This document shows, piece by piece, positions 11,291 through 23,195 of a stretch of 64,000 bases of DNA. Position numbers and translations under genes: made by a program. This DNA comes from Phragmites australis (taxonomy: Eukaryota; Streptophyta; Magnoliopsida; Poales; Poaceae): NCBI RefSeq assembly GCF_958298935.1, contig NC_084932.1, positions 8,845,501-8,909,500 on the forward strand, read 5' to 3'. The notes below the pieces were generated by a model. The model saw only the letters and a program-made list of their open reading frames with translations, was not told the origin of the DNA and did not search any database. Position 1 is the first letter of the stretch; the number at the start of each line of letters is the position of its first letter.

Positions 11291-13261
11291 CAAGCCTACA
11301 AATCCCTATAGCCGTCTCGGGCTTCAAGTCTTCTTAGGAACCCAAACCGATTAGGACCCCTTCATTTTGGTGATGACTTCCTTGGGCACCTAAATGGGTT
11401 GGTTCCACCTCTGATCATTCTTCCCAACCATGTGTGCAACCACCTTGTTATTTTCCTTCTTCTTGAGCTTGTAGTGGTTGCTCTTTATCTTGTTCTTATA
11501 GTTGGGCTTGGTGTAGAGGTTGGATGTCTTGTTGAAGAGATTTGTCATCTTGTTTTTCTCCTTGGTCTCCTTCTTCGCTTACTTGCATTAGAAGGACTTG
11601 TGGCCTTCTTGATGGCATTTAAAGCATGTCACGGTTGACCCCTCCGCAAGCTTCTTTACCACGAAAGCACGGTTATCTTAAGGAGGTTGGACATGTCCTT
11701 TGCCCTTCAATCTCGCCAAGTCCTCCTTAAGGTTCTTCACTTCTTTGTTGAGCTCATCATTCTCTTGTGAAATGAGTTCATTAGATTGTTCTACAACAAC
11801 ATTCTCAACACAAATCTAATTGCAAAGGGGTGAGCTAGATAAAACAATTAAATCATCACAAGAAATGGAAGCATCTACCTTAGGATTGGAATTAAATAGA
11901 GAGGTAGATTGCTTCAAAGGGACCTTAGTTTGAGATTCAATGCACTAAAATTTATCCTTAAGCTCTTCATGCTCCTTGTTTAGCAAATTGAATTTGCACA
12001 ATAATTGTTCATAATTAGAAACAAAGGTAGCATGAATGTCATTAAGTGCATTGAATTTTTTAAGCTCTTTTGATTATTTCTTAAGGGCCCTTTGTGGCTC
12101 ATTGATCAAATAAAGGAGTTCATTATATGAGGGAGAATCTTCATCGGATCCATCATCACTTACATCGCTATCCATACCTTTGGCCATAAGGCACTTGTGA
12201 GATAGCTTGCGAGACGACTTGTGTGATGATGATCTTGAGAAAAAGCTTCTCTTGGAGGAGTGGATGGTGATGCTCTCATCACTTGAGCTTGAATCTTCAT
12301 CATCACTCACCCATCTACCTATACTTGCGAATGCTTTGGCTCTTCTCCTTGTCTCCCTCTTATCCTTGGTCTTTTTCTTCTCCTTCTTAATATGATCAAC
12401 TGTTTTGACCAAGTCCTTCATGGAGATTGGGTGATCAATCTTGGCATTGATCTTCTTGATGTTCTTCTTCACTTGTGAGATGAGCTTGGCGACTTAGGGA
12501 TCCATCTCTTCATCGCTTGAGGTGTTTTCCTCATCTTCTTCATAGCTCTCTTTATCTTCATCTTCATCATCTTCACTTGAGTTTGACTCTTGCTCTTGTC
12601 TCCTCATCCTTGCCTTCATGTGTTGACATTTAGCTTGCTTGCTGATGAGAGCAAGATTCTTGGTATCGGATGAGGAAAAAGCTTCCACCCCCATGTTCGT
12701 TGACATCTCATGGGCAGTGATCTTGCCGAACACTTGACTTAGACTCATCTTCTTGACTTCATTGTTGTCGTAGATGATGGAGACGATCAACTTGTACTTT
12801 GGAAGAAGAGCTTGAAGTATTCTTCTCACCACTTGATTATCTTCAATTGGCATCAAACATAACCCATTGATCTCATTGACAAGAATATTCAAACGTGAGT
12901 ACATGTCATTAGCACTTTCATGGGGTAGTTGTTTGATGCTATTAAGTTTAGTAACAAGCACATAATATTTCTCATTGCGCACATCCTTTATGCCTTCATG
13001 TATTTCAATGAGACTATTTCAAATATCATGTGCATTGGTGAGAGAATAAATATGATTAAATGCATCAACACATATAGATGATAAAAGTATACGCTTTGCC
13101 AATGCATCTAATTACCTCTCCTTGTTGATGATGCAAGGTTTCATCCCTTCCTCGGTGACTCTCCAAACAACTAAGCCTCTAACTTGCAAATAACAAGACA
13201 TTAGAATTTTTCAACGCGGGAAATTTGTGCCATCAAAAAGTGGAGCACTATGAGAATTCAT
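11291..13261 (-). pseudogene. gag pseudogene of E3
   Basis: The reverse-strand ATG at 13261 is followed by the copia gag start (NSHSAPLFDGTNF), with an early stop about ten codons in. The UBN2-type gag core is 12982-12494, with YSRLNILVNEINGL, RRILQALLPKYK and LSQVFGKITAHEMSTNM. An acidic serine-rich stretch and a basic stretch follow (12472-12074), then a CCHC zinc knuckle C-x2-C-x4-H-x4-C at 11626-11585, where the residue before the last cysteine is now a stop. The tail around 11420-11340 carries WVPKEV, a phrase also found (as WVPKVL) in E1 between gag and protease, supporting Maximus affinity. Role when intact: RNA packaging and particle formation. Confidence 0.75.
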
Positions 13262-13313
13262 CCCAATCCTGGACATCACAACTCTAGGATTTTAAGCCCA
13301 TTAAGAGCACGAG

Positions 13314-13325
13314 ATTCTAATACCA
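13314..13325 (-). promoter_or_regulatory. primer binding site of E3
   Basis: The reverse strand reads TGGTATTAGAAT immediately inside the 5' LTR. This is the tRNA-Met site with C-to-T and later changes. Confidence 0.75.
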
Positions 13326-13327
13326 AT

Positions 13328-14906
13328 TGTGAGGGATCGGTGACATCCTAAGAGGGGGGTGAATTAGGACAATTAAAACTATTTCGGCTCCAAAAACAAC
13401 ACAAGATAAACCTATATCAACTTCTATCTAAATGTGCTCTAGGCTTATCTAGTGTGTCTACTCTACCGATCAAAACGCTTGCAACCTATCTAAGAAAGTA
13501 ACTTGCAAGTAAGTAAATGTGGAAACATAAATAAGGTAGAGAGAGCAAACTCGGCACAATAATTTTTTCCCATGGTATCGATTGTATGAATGCTACCCCT
13601 AGTCCACAGTGGAGCTCCACAAAGGATATGCCCCCTGCCAGCACCCGATCACAGCCTTTTAGCCACAAAGACAAGGCCTCCACCCGGATGAGCCACCAAA
13701 CCACCAAGGCAAGATCTCACCACTAGCCTCTCTTCCGGTTCCTTGCCACCGTGATCACTTCAGAGCTTGAGCCACAAAGGTAAGGGTTTTTGCGTCTCCG
13801 CACAATAGCCTTGCCGTCACTCCACACCAAGTCGGAGGGTCAACAAGCTTGCCAGCGAGTCACCAAGACTCCAAGTTGCCGGCATACCAATAGGTACACT
13901 GTTGGATCACTCCTTGATCCATTCTCTAGGTAGTAATTACCTAGCAACTCACTCTCTAGGCCTATAAGCACTAATCTTACGCTTAATCACCTTGGATGAT
14001 TACTTTAAGCACTTTAGTGGCTTGAATGTCTTCTCATGTGTACATAAACTTCTCTGGACCCCAGCACACTCAAATGACTGAGTGGAGGGGTATTTATAAC
14101 CTCAAACTCGCGTACTTATCGTTAACCTAACGGCTCTAAAAAGCTGTTAACATCGGATGATCTCGTGAGAATAGTAGTACTAACACCGGATCATCTGGTG
14201 AGTACACTCTCACAAACTAGCCGTTGGAACCCCACTCGAACCTCTATGAACACCGGACACTCCGGTGTATACATCATCTTCATCACCAGACTATCCGGTG
14301 AGTTATCCTGAGTCATCCGAGCCTTTCCTTCTTTTATGTGTAAATTTCTCCTGTGTAAGCATCCGGTGCACATCACTTCATCACCGGACTATCCGGTTTG
14401 TTAATCTTCCTTCTTCATCACTTGGAACCTTCTCTGTTGAAATTACTCTGATGTGTATCTCCTTTGATCACCGAACCATCCGGTGGGTTCAACTTTTTCT
14501 GTTCTACTACAAAGCTCACCGGGCAAAGAACAATGCCAAACATCGGACTATCCGGTGAGTTCATCTTTATTTTCCAGCACTTGAATTCTTCTCTGCATGA
14601 ATTAGTTCGGTGAGGACATTTGCTTGTCACCAGACCATCCGATGAGGTCTTCAGCCCTCTGTCCCCCTTTATCAGAAATGCTCCAGTGAGTTCAACACAG
14701 TGAACACCGGACCATCCGGTGAAGTCATTTTTCCTGAGACTTCTCCAATTCAATCAAACTTTTTCCCGGCTTCGGTAGCTTCTTCATATATTGCATCCAA
14801 GAGACCTACTAATATATATTCTTGGCAAACATGTTAGTCCCATTGACTATGTTGTCATTAATCACCAAAATCACAATCATGACCTAATAGAGCCATTTTC
14901 GCTGCA
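13328..14906 (-). repeat. 5' LTR of E3 (right copy)
   Basis: On the reverse strand it begins TGCAGCGAAAATGGC and ends CGATCCCTCACA. It aligns end to end with 8490-10085, with many substitutions and small indels. TATAAATA is at 14098-14091 on the reverse strand, preceded by the same palindrome array (14725-14150). Length is 1579 bp. Confidence 0.9.
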
Positions 14907-14911
14907 GTTGC

Positions 14912-15105
14912 ACTACTAGCTCATACAATAAACCGATAGTGATATGCTCTAGGAATTGGTAGTGAAACATCATTACCGGTTTCAATAGACCCGATGATTG
15001 ATTTAGCAGTTGAAGGTTATGAACTGACAGTGATACCTTATTAGTACTGGTTCTAGGCAAACCAGCATTGATAGCCTTTCAACGATTGGGGTTTCTGTAG
15101 TAGTG
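14912..15105 (-). repeat. subterminal repeats and terminal inverted repeat of C1
   Basis: Several copies of a GGTAGTGAT-type repeat in both orientations (CCGATAGTGATA, TTGGTAGTGAAA, CTGACAGTGATA) precede the terminal repeat TTTCTGTAGTAGTG ending at 15105. In En/Spm elements such repeats bind the element-encoded accessory protein. Confidence 0.75.
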
Positions 15106-17942
15106 TAATTAAATTTTTATGGGCTTAATATCTTTTCTTAATCTTTGATGTGGTTACACATTTACACTAATAATAACATATATGTTAACAAGAAAGTAAT
15201 TAGTTTGTGAATGTATATATGTTGTGTTGATTAGAAGTTGCGCATCGCTATAGCGATACCTTTGACTATTGTAATTGTGAGGTTTGTCTTTTATATGTAA
15301 TAATTACTACCTACATTCTTTTTTAATTGAAGTCCTAGAATCTGTGCCATCAAACTTCATAAAGTTTGGCCAGTTATAGTTTTGAAACTATATATCATTA
15401 GATTCACTATTAGAAATGCTTCCATAGTATTATAATTTTGTTGTTAAATCTTAATGCAGGGCTATCAAAAGTAATGGTCAAAGTCACATCTCGAAAATCG
15501 GGAAAAGTCAAACATCAAATAAAAAAACAGAGGTTACATAAGAAAATCTGATAATTTGCTATTTTTGGAAACACTATCTCTATAGTCATATGACCAATCT
15601 AGATAGTTTTATGTATTGGGGTCAAACTTACATAGATGGCAAACTTTTGTATGAGTAATATTCGAAAATTTAAAAGACTGTTTTGGAATGAATATTTTTT
15701 GTGAGGAATTTTGTAGGGCTGGCTTAACGTAATGTATACATTCACTAAATTGTAACTGAATATAGAGATCAACTCGTAGAAATATCACTGTTATTTCTAC
15801 AGTATCTTAGTTATACGACCACTTTGTTTCTAACATTTTAGACATAGACAAGGGGTCCAAAATATCACTTTAAACGTTAAGTACATGTAAACAAAAAAAT
15901 AGTTATTTGACAAAATTGAAGTCTTTTTCATGTCTAATATACCGGTATTATCTACACATAATAAATTATAAAGTTTTGTGAATAAATTGGTCTAAGGTCT
16001 CAAAGTTCAACGGCACACATTTGTAAAGTGGAATTTAAAATGAAGACAAAAAGTTTTAGATTACAGATTACTTGTGCCATGGGAAGTGGGCGAGCATTTT
16101 ATTATTTTCTTTTCTGTAACATCTTTCGGAAGTCATGTCTCGGGCAAGAAAACTCTCAAATGTACAAAGATAACCCTCACACTAAGTTCTATTTAGCATA
16201 CAATTTTTTTAGTGAAATACCCCTCTTTGAAACACCCATGGAACTCCATAGCTTATTGGCCGTCTCAATCGAAGCCTAGTTAGACAAACACCATTTCTCA
16301 AATTGGATGCATGTTGCTTGGGGTTGTTGTGGTGGGTGGATTAGGTGCTTTAACTTTCACCTTTTTTCCCTTGGGGCCCCTACTATATAATCCCCCTATT
16401 CATCCTCAAATAATGTAACCCTATACATGAATTGAATTCCAGTATGACGTATAAATAAAAATGGACAGCATGCAGCATGCAAAACAGTAAAATCATCACC
16501 AGCGACAGTGGTGGTGGTGGACTGGTGGTCAACAAAGGTAAACATGAAAGAACAGGGAAAAAGGGCAACCAACCAATCAAAGAAAATTTACAGAACAAGA
16601 GTGGTGAAAAACTAAAACTATTGCCCTTATAGTGGAGAGGCTGTAGCGGTGATGGTGCATGGTGCTCATGGCATTTCATTCCATTGGTAAGGTCTGCAGT
16701 GGACCAGTGCGCACCCGTTGAGTATTGGTTTAATCAATATTTGACAATCCTAATATTTTATAAGTACTGGCCATAATCAACATTTAATTTTGAAAAGGCT
16801 GATTGCTCGCATTGGACATGTAATTTGGACCAAAGTATGAGTAGACATATTAGTATAGGAGACAAGCAGCACGAGGAGCATTCACTAGCCATATGTAGTA
16901 GTAGGCTATAGCTGCTCTCCAAACACTTCCTGAAATACCAAGCAACCACACCCACTTCTAGCCTATTTTCGGCCACCCATGATCACAAGCACACAACAAA
17001 CAACAAATTATATGGCCTCTGGAACAAGCTCATGAAAGCGTGCGTGCACTCCACCGTGTGTACATGAAAAAGATGCTATCATGCAGCCTTTAGACTTTAG
17101 ACATTGGACTGCATAAATATTTATATACATTTAGATAAGGCCTCGTGTGCGTACGTGTACTTGGTGATCGTTGAGAGCCTGATTTGTTCGTGTTTACAGC
17201 TCTAAAAGGCATCGTTTTGGATGCTATGCATGCTTGGCTGTTGCCCATGCATGCCATGGTGGTGCCTTGTACGTGTCTGCATGTCCATGGTTCTCCTCTT
17301 CTAAATTACAACATAATATCTCATTGTGCAAATTAACATGCATATCTCATGGGTGAATTAGAATTACTTTTGACTTAAGATATGAAGTGATCATGAGATT
17401 TAGAGTGCCATGCGTGGAACATGCATGAGCAAGAGTTGATGATCAATGCTTAACAGATGTGCCCGCGAAAATAAAACTGGATGTAGACCGATAGTCGATG
17501 GTGTTTCCTAACAATTACGTGAATTAGCCCTTAGAGTCGTAGTGTGGTGTTCCACATGTCCAAGTGACCGCACAGTTTTATTTTCTCGAAAGAGGTATAT
17601 GATGGATTTCTCGAAGACCTCCATGGTACGTGGACAGCACATTGCACCAACAAGTGAGGTTCTGTGAACCTGACAATGATCGCGGTCCACAAGTGAGGGG
17701 AGACAAAGCAAGCTTTCAACAAAAGAAGTTTCCTCTCATCTGTCACTTGCATAATCATGCGTGTCTAAAGGCTTGTTGACTTGCAATGAGCTTGGAGGAC
17801 AGATCATCATTCACTGTTGCTCATGCTAGAAGGTAGAAAGCAATATGGAAATAATGCAAAATGCGGTGCAGGTTAAGGCAACTCAGCAGCAAGCGGATCA
17901 CTAGCTGAGTTCACAACAGGATGTGCTAATGGAACCGATCAT
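15106..17942. other. 2.8 kb between CACTA elements C1 and C2, no gene recognised
   Basis: AT-rich sequence without an open frame that resembles a known protein. At 15310-15345 a phrase TACTACCTACATTC followed by AATTGAAGTCCTAG resembles one end of a Stowaway/mariner-like MITE, but no matching second end was found. The block 17040-17300 is rich in GCATGC and CATGCATG. No RNA gene or LTR is seen. Confidence 0.4.
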
Positions 17943-18310
17943 CACTATAAAAAAATGATTTAGTGAGATGCTCCTATATAGATGGTTACTATAGAGCCGT
18001 TCATACAAAGATTGTTACAGACGACTCTAAACAAGAAACTTCTGTGATAATGATGAGACGCGTCCAAAAATGGTGGGACGCTTTTAGGACAAACAGTTCC
18101 TATAGGAACCATCTGTAACATTAATACAGATGGCTAGTATTAGGAGTTGTCTGTAATAAAACAAATTTCACAGACGGTGCAAAACAAGATCCGTCCGTAA
18201 AATAAGTACAGACGACTCTAAAGTACGAACCGCCTGAGAAAATGGCCGGAGGGATGTGGGACACTTTATTACAGATGGCTCCAAACATGAAGTCATCTGT
18301 AATATTAGAA
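17943..18310 (+). repeat. left terminal and subterminal repeats of C2
   Basis: The terminal CACTATAA is followed by repeated CAGACGACTC, ACAGATGGCT and CCGTCTGT-like units in both orientations. The field mirrors the one at 24400-24797. Confidence 0.75.
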
Positions 18311-19125
18311 CATTACATCATCCCTTACCTCCAGATCGAAGCAGAACAGTGTCGAATAGTGAAGAACAGTGCACAGCTTTTGGAGGGAGTGGTGGGTGAT
18401 TTTGACAAAAAATTACTAGATTTCGGTGAAAACTTAAAGATTCATTGGTATTTATGTTACTCCAAGGTAAGCATTATGTTCTAATTTAGTTTAGATGGTC
18501 TAGATTTGGTTTGGAGAACTAGCTAGATCTAGATCTATATCTTTTCCATGATGATATAGTTTTGTTCTATTCATTAGAGGATATAGATGATGTAGATTTG
18601 TGTTCTAATTTAGTATTGAGAGATCAACTATATCTACATATAGACTTAGATTTTTTTCATGATGATCTAGAATATATTAGTTGTTCTAGGTATATATGAA
18701 GCTCAAAGTATAGATCAAGGTTTAATTATGTGTTACTATAAATGGCTAACTTTAATCTAGTGTTCTAGATAAATTTTGGATTTTTGGTATACAAACATAA
18801 AATTATCAATAACTATATAGTATTTAACGATAAGTTTTGAATTAATGTTTGCCCTTATTATTAGGTATTCATATGTATAATATAATGGTAATCGTTAATT
18901 ATTTTTGGATTAATTATCATTTGTATGGTTCATTCATGCATGCATGCATGGTAACTCCATTTTTTTTACAAAAAGCTTGGTTGCTTTTTTTTTATTAGGT
19001 TTGATTTGACATTAATTTACTTCGTACATTGTAGACGGGTCATGGCTAGGTATACGGTTCTCGTACGAACCAAAGGTACCTTGATGGTGTGATAGTTTTT
19101 CTGGCAGCTTCCAAAAAGGATCATA
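18311..19125 (+). other. leader and probable first intron of C2 tnp2
   Basis: An open stretch from 18242 to 18484 precedes strongly AT-rich sequence (18480-19020) with the look of an intron. The stretch is 80 codons long, without a domain I recognise, and is perhaps a short first exon. The AT-rich part holds a GCATGCATGCATGG run near 18938. Coding begins to look like TNP2 only near 19126. Confidence 0.35.
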
Positions 19126-20873
19126 ATGATGGGTGTTGAATTTATATATTGTCCTTGTGGTGATTGTAGAAACAAAAAATCCTTTCTTAGACAGAATGTA
19201 GCTCTACAGATCCAAGCGCACTTGATTTTTATGGGCTTCAAACCAAACTACATATGTTGGACCAAACATAGTGAAGAGCAGAATGTGTTACACAGAGATG
19301 TTGGTATCATCAAAGAACCCAAAGTCAATGTAAGAAGAGAAGATGACGAGGAATTTGGTGCATATGAGGATAATTGTGGTGGTGCAGGCAACGAAAATAG
19401 GTTGGATCAGATGATGTGCGATACATACATGAACTTGAGTACTCAGAGAGACTTTAACAAATTCATGTGCTTGATTGAGGACTCAGAGAAACCATTGTTC
19501 CCTGGATGCAAACCGGAATACACAAAGTTGTCATCTGTGCTTGAATTGCTTAAATTGAAAGCAAACGATGGTTGGTCGGACAAGAGTTTCACGATGCTAT
19601 TAGAACTATTATCAGACATCCTTCTAGATGGAAACGAGCTGCCCAAAACCACATACGAAGCAAAGCAGGTTCTTTGTCCATTAGGGATGAATGCAGAAGA
19701 TACATGCATGTCCAAACGACTTTATCGTGTACCCTAAAGATCTATCAGACTTGCATTCATGTCTAGTGTGCAAAACATCTCGATACAAGCGTAAGAGTCA
19801 ATCATACAATGGTGAGGTGAAGAAAGGAATTCCTACTAAGGTGGTGTAGTATCTGCCTATAATTCTGCGTCTTAAGTATTTGTTTGCAAATCAAAAAGAG
19901 GCCAAATTGTTATTGACACTCGGAGGGCTGCAAGCAAGATGAAAAGCTAAGACACCATATTGATTCTCCCCAGTGGAGAAACATCGACACGATCTTCGAT
20001 GCCTTGGGTGCAAAAATAAGGAATATAAGGTTTTCTTTGAGCACGGATGGGATGACTCCTTTTGGCAATATGAGCAGCAAGCACAACACTTGGCCAGTTG
20101 TTCTCAGTATTTACAACCTACCTCCTTGGTTGTGTATGAAGCAGAAGTACTTGATGATGTCGCTATTTATTCAAGGCCTGAAACAACTGGGGAATGGTAT
20201 TGATGTATACCTAAGACCATTGGTGGAAGATCTAAAAACATTATGGAATGAAAGGGCGCAAGTATGGGATATGTACAAAAGAGAGAATTTCACACTACGC
20301 ATCGTGTTGTTCTGCATGATCAATGATTTGCCTGCACTAAGTAACCTTTCAGGCCAGAGTAAACAAGTAGACATAGCGTGCCCTCATTGCTTAGATGGTA
20401 CCAAAAGTATGTGGCTGCCCCACTCGCGCAAAATGGTGTTCATACGCCACCATAGGTTCCTTAACAGGTATCACCCATACCGCAATATGAAGGAACAATT
20501 CGATGGAACAAGCAATAGAGATTTATGTCCAAGGCACTACAATGGTTAAGAGGTGCACAATATGGTTAAATATCTTAATGTTGTGTTTGGAAAGGGGAGT
20601 AAAAAATCTAAGGATACAGGTGGCATGTGGAAGAAGAGATCAATATTATGGGAGCTACTATATTGGAAACAACTTGAAGTTCACCACTGCATCGATGTCA
20701 TCCATGTAAAGAAGAACATGTGCGAAAGCTTGATTGGTCTTTTACTTAATATTCTAGGTGAGACAAAGGATGGCCTCAATGCAAGGTTTGACTTGGTTAA
20801 TATGAAGATTAGGCCCGAGTTGGCATCTGAGCCCTCCAAAAAAGGTAGAACGAGGCTTTATCCTGCCTGTTAA
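19126..20873 (+). pseudogene. tnp2-like CACTA transposase pseudogene, C-terminus missing
   Basis: The N-terminal transposase-associated domain covers 19126-19320, with FIYCPCGDCRNKK and GFKPNYICWTKHSE. The next block, with ELLKLKANDGWSDKSFTMLLELL and YEAKQVLCPLGM (19530-19700), runs into a frameshift near 19700. The core of the transposase follows at 20004-20549, with the motifs TDGMTPFGNMSSKHNTWPV, YNLPPWLCMKQKY and NGIDVYLRPLVEDLKTLW. It continues in another frame at 20553-20873, with RSILWELLYWKQLEVHHCIDV. Similarity then stops at 20873, and the C-terminal DUF4218/DUF4216 parts of the family are absent. The product would cut and join CACTA ends. This copy has at least three frame breaks plus a truncation. 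Confidence 0.8.
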
Positions 20874-21045
20874 AGTTGTATGATGTTACTCTATTGTTAT
20901 GTACCTATATATTACAATGTAATATGTAAAAATAAATTAGTTATGAATTTACTTAAAATTTAATTTCATTAATTTGGACTTCGTATGAATTAGTTATGAA
21001 TTTTGCTAGTTTTAGTTCAATTTAATATTTAGGTCTAATGTTTTA

Positions 21046-21620
21046 CTAAAAAACCGTTTGTACTAATAATATTAGTATAGACGTCTTGAAATTATAACAT
21101 GTCTGTACTATTTGTACAAACGGTTTTTTATTAAAAAGTCATATGTACTAATGATATTAGTAAAAAATGCGGCTATAAATATTGTTTCACCCAACCTATG
21201 CCGCCCAAGTTCTTTCCTAAAAACTCTAGCCACTTGTCTCCCTGAACACCCCGGTGACCTAAACCCTAGCCATCGCCGGTGACCTCTTTGGCGACCGTGC
21301 TCCTCCCCGATGACTCCCCTGCGATCGGCCCTCCTCCCCGATGACTCCTCCTCGATCGGCCCTCCTCCCCGACAGCTCTCCTCCATCCCTGGCGGCCCTC
21401 CTCCCTCCCCAGTGGTCCCCCTCCCAGTGACCTCCCTCCCCGATGGCTCCTCCATCCCAGGTGACCTCCCCGGTAGCCCTCCTCCCTCCCGGTGACCTCC
21501 CTCCCCGATAGCTCTGCCATCCCCGGCGACCTCCTTGACGGCTCTCCTCCCTCCCCGGCGGCTCCTCCCTCCCTGGCTAGCCACCGGTAAGCCCTTCACG
21601 CGGCTATTGACCCGCCTTTG
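21046..21620 (+). promoter_or_regulatory. internal repeat field, TATA box and CCTCC-rich leader of C2
   Basis: 21046-21170 holds inverted subterminal-like units (AAACCGTTTGTAC / GTACAAACGG). GGCTATAAATATTG follows at about 21170-21184, then an ACCCTAGCC-type leader and a long CT-rich low-complexity tract (21230-21600) with repeated CTCCCCGATGACTCC and CTCCCTCCCCGGTGACC phrases. This equals the order seen at the ends of CACTA elements, but it lies between tnp2 and the peptidase remnant, as in C1. I infer an internal promoter for the second gene. Confidence 0.45.
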
Positions 21621-23195
21621 TGCGGCTTCATTCGAAGGGATCACATGTCGCATGTATGTGTCTAATCATCACTGCACCAAAGGAAGGAAAAGAAAGAAAC
21701 CCTTTCCTGATCAATTCTTATTCCTTTTGGTTTGCTCAATTCCTATTCCTAATCTTTAATAAGCTGGAAAAACAAAGGCTAATTTCCTATTCATTTTGGT
21801 TTGCTCCTGAATCCAGATAACTTGTTGATGCTTAAAGTAGTCTGGTGACTCCTTGACCTCAGCCCTAATGTTTCTTGGGGTTTCAGACAGAAAGGCATTA
21901 ACACTAGGCAATATGTGTCCTTTTGGATTAGTAGTCAAGATATTGAAAGCACATAAACACTGAAATTAATCAGGGCTTGGAAAATATGTTGTTAATTTGA
22001 AGCAAATGAGAAAAGATCAGGTTATATTAAGTGCCTGATCATGCATGGATGTTTAAGGGAAATCTTGGTAAGTGAAAAACTTCATAGAAGTAAAATATTT
22101 TCCTAGTTTTAATAGAAAAAGTAAATAAAAAGGTATATACCTAGCCTGTGAATATGCAAGGGTTCACAAATAAAATTGTAGATGTACAAAACCACAACGA
22201 GATGATAAATTTCAATTCTCATGTAGATCTGTTGCATGCATGCAGTCATTTTGCTATGAAATTTTCATAGATCTTAACATGCGTAGCCAATTTAACTCTT
22301 GAGACATGAAAATGCATAGAAATAGTAACAAACAAATTATGAAAAAATATCTTAACAAAGAGTACATTATGTCTTTTGTCATCGCATAAAATTTTAACTT
22401 AAAACACTACTTTAAAAAAGGAGATCCAAAATGGACATAAGCTTTTTTTGTGATTTAAAAAAGACATGTTATTAAAGGGTGAAGTGACCCATTTATTAGT
22501 ACACAGGTAAAGTGAGATGAAAAACGTTTTAAGGGTTATCCGGACAACTGAAAAACACAACTGAAGTTTTAATTGAAATGATAAACAATTATTATACTAC
22601 AAAAGGTATATATGTAGCCCGTGCATATTCAATTGTTGGCAACTAGATGTAAAAAAAAAAATTATGCAGAAAAGCATGCACGAGACGGCAGATTTCAAAT
22701 TGGAAGTATCTTTGTTGCATAGATGCATGGATTCAGTCAGTTTTCTACGAAGTTACATATACTACACAAGCCTATAAATAACCTTACTAAGCAGCATCCA
22801 CACATTTTGCGACTGTCTTTGTGTTTTACCTCTTCTTTCGCTAAGATACTACTGGTTCAAAGTAAAAGATACACCACTCTTTGCCCAAGTTGTACCCCTT
22901 GGTCTGTGCCTATATAAGGATCTATGAGGAGAAACATCTTCTCCTTATGGTTTCAATGTCACGTATCAGCGGCAATATTTTCTGAAATCAGCTGGAATCT
23001 TCGTCGTGATCTTCGAGGATTTATTCCTCCTCTACCATCATGAGATACTGAACGTTGGTCTAATGAGATGTTGGACAATATAAGTGTTATTAATCGTGAT
23101 CTATGCTTAATGAACCGCCTAATTCATTGATATGTTCATTCATCTATATTACTCTTATATGTAGACATATGATTTAAGAAGTCAGGAGAGAGAAT
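21621..23195 (+). other. spacer or intron sequence upstream of the Ulp1-like remnant in C2
   Basis: AT-rich sequence with no open frame above 66 codons that resembles a protein. The part after 22750, with PHILRLSLCFTSSFAK, also shows no recognised domain. Introns and decayed coding sequence of the second gene are the likely content. Confidence 0.4.

Larger units (their letters stand above)
8490..14906 (-). mobile_element. Maximus/SIRE-like Ty1/copia element E3, gag-only (non-autonomous)
   Basis: Two LTRs of about 1.6 kb (8490-10085 and 13328-14906) start TG and end CA and flank a 3.2-kb interior. Polarity is reverse: the tRNA-Met type primer site lies left of the right LTR, and a polypurine tract (plus-strand complement CTCCCCCTTTTT) abuts the left LTR at 10086. 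The interior codes only for gag. Protease, integrase, RT and RNase H are absent. Candidate target duplications are GTTAT (8485-8489) and GTTGC (14907-14911), which match at three of five positions. CACTA C1 sequence lies on both sides. Confidence 0.8.
1..15105 (-). mobile_element. CACTA (En/Spm-type) DNA transposon C1, truncated by the window edge, hosting two copia insertions
   Basis: The right end at 15105 reads, on the reverse strand, CACTACTACAGAAACCCC, a typical CACTA terminal inverted repeat, followed on the plus strand by TAA as a possible 3-bp target duplication. Subterminal repeats of the GGTAGTGAT/ACCGGTTT type lie at 14912-15105 and 8385-8489, and tnp2 remnants are at 2228-3413, all on the reverse strand. 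Two LTR retrotransposons (3419-8040 and 8490-14906) split the element. The reverse-strand TNP2-like coding sequence then continues to the left, followed by a promoter-like block and further low-quality coding remnants. No left terminal repeat is visible, so I infer that the element extends beyond base 1. The alternative, that the left 2 kb belongs to another element, cannot be excluded. Confidence 0.7.

Noticed and set aside
12207..12395. small forward open frame rich in leucine opposite E3 gag
   Set aside because: Antisense shadow of the serine/aspartate-rich gag segment.
8485..14911. E3 target duplication taken as proof of a clean insertion
   Set aside because: GTTAT and GTTGC match at only three of five positions. 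The CACTA context on both sides supports insertion, but the duplication alone does not.
21108..21653. 181-codon reverse frame, glycine/arginine-rich
   Set aside because: It arises from the low-complexity CT-rich leader of CACTA C2. The repetitive translation has no domain.
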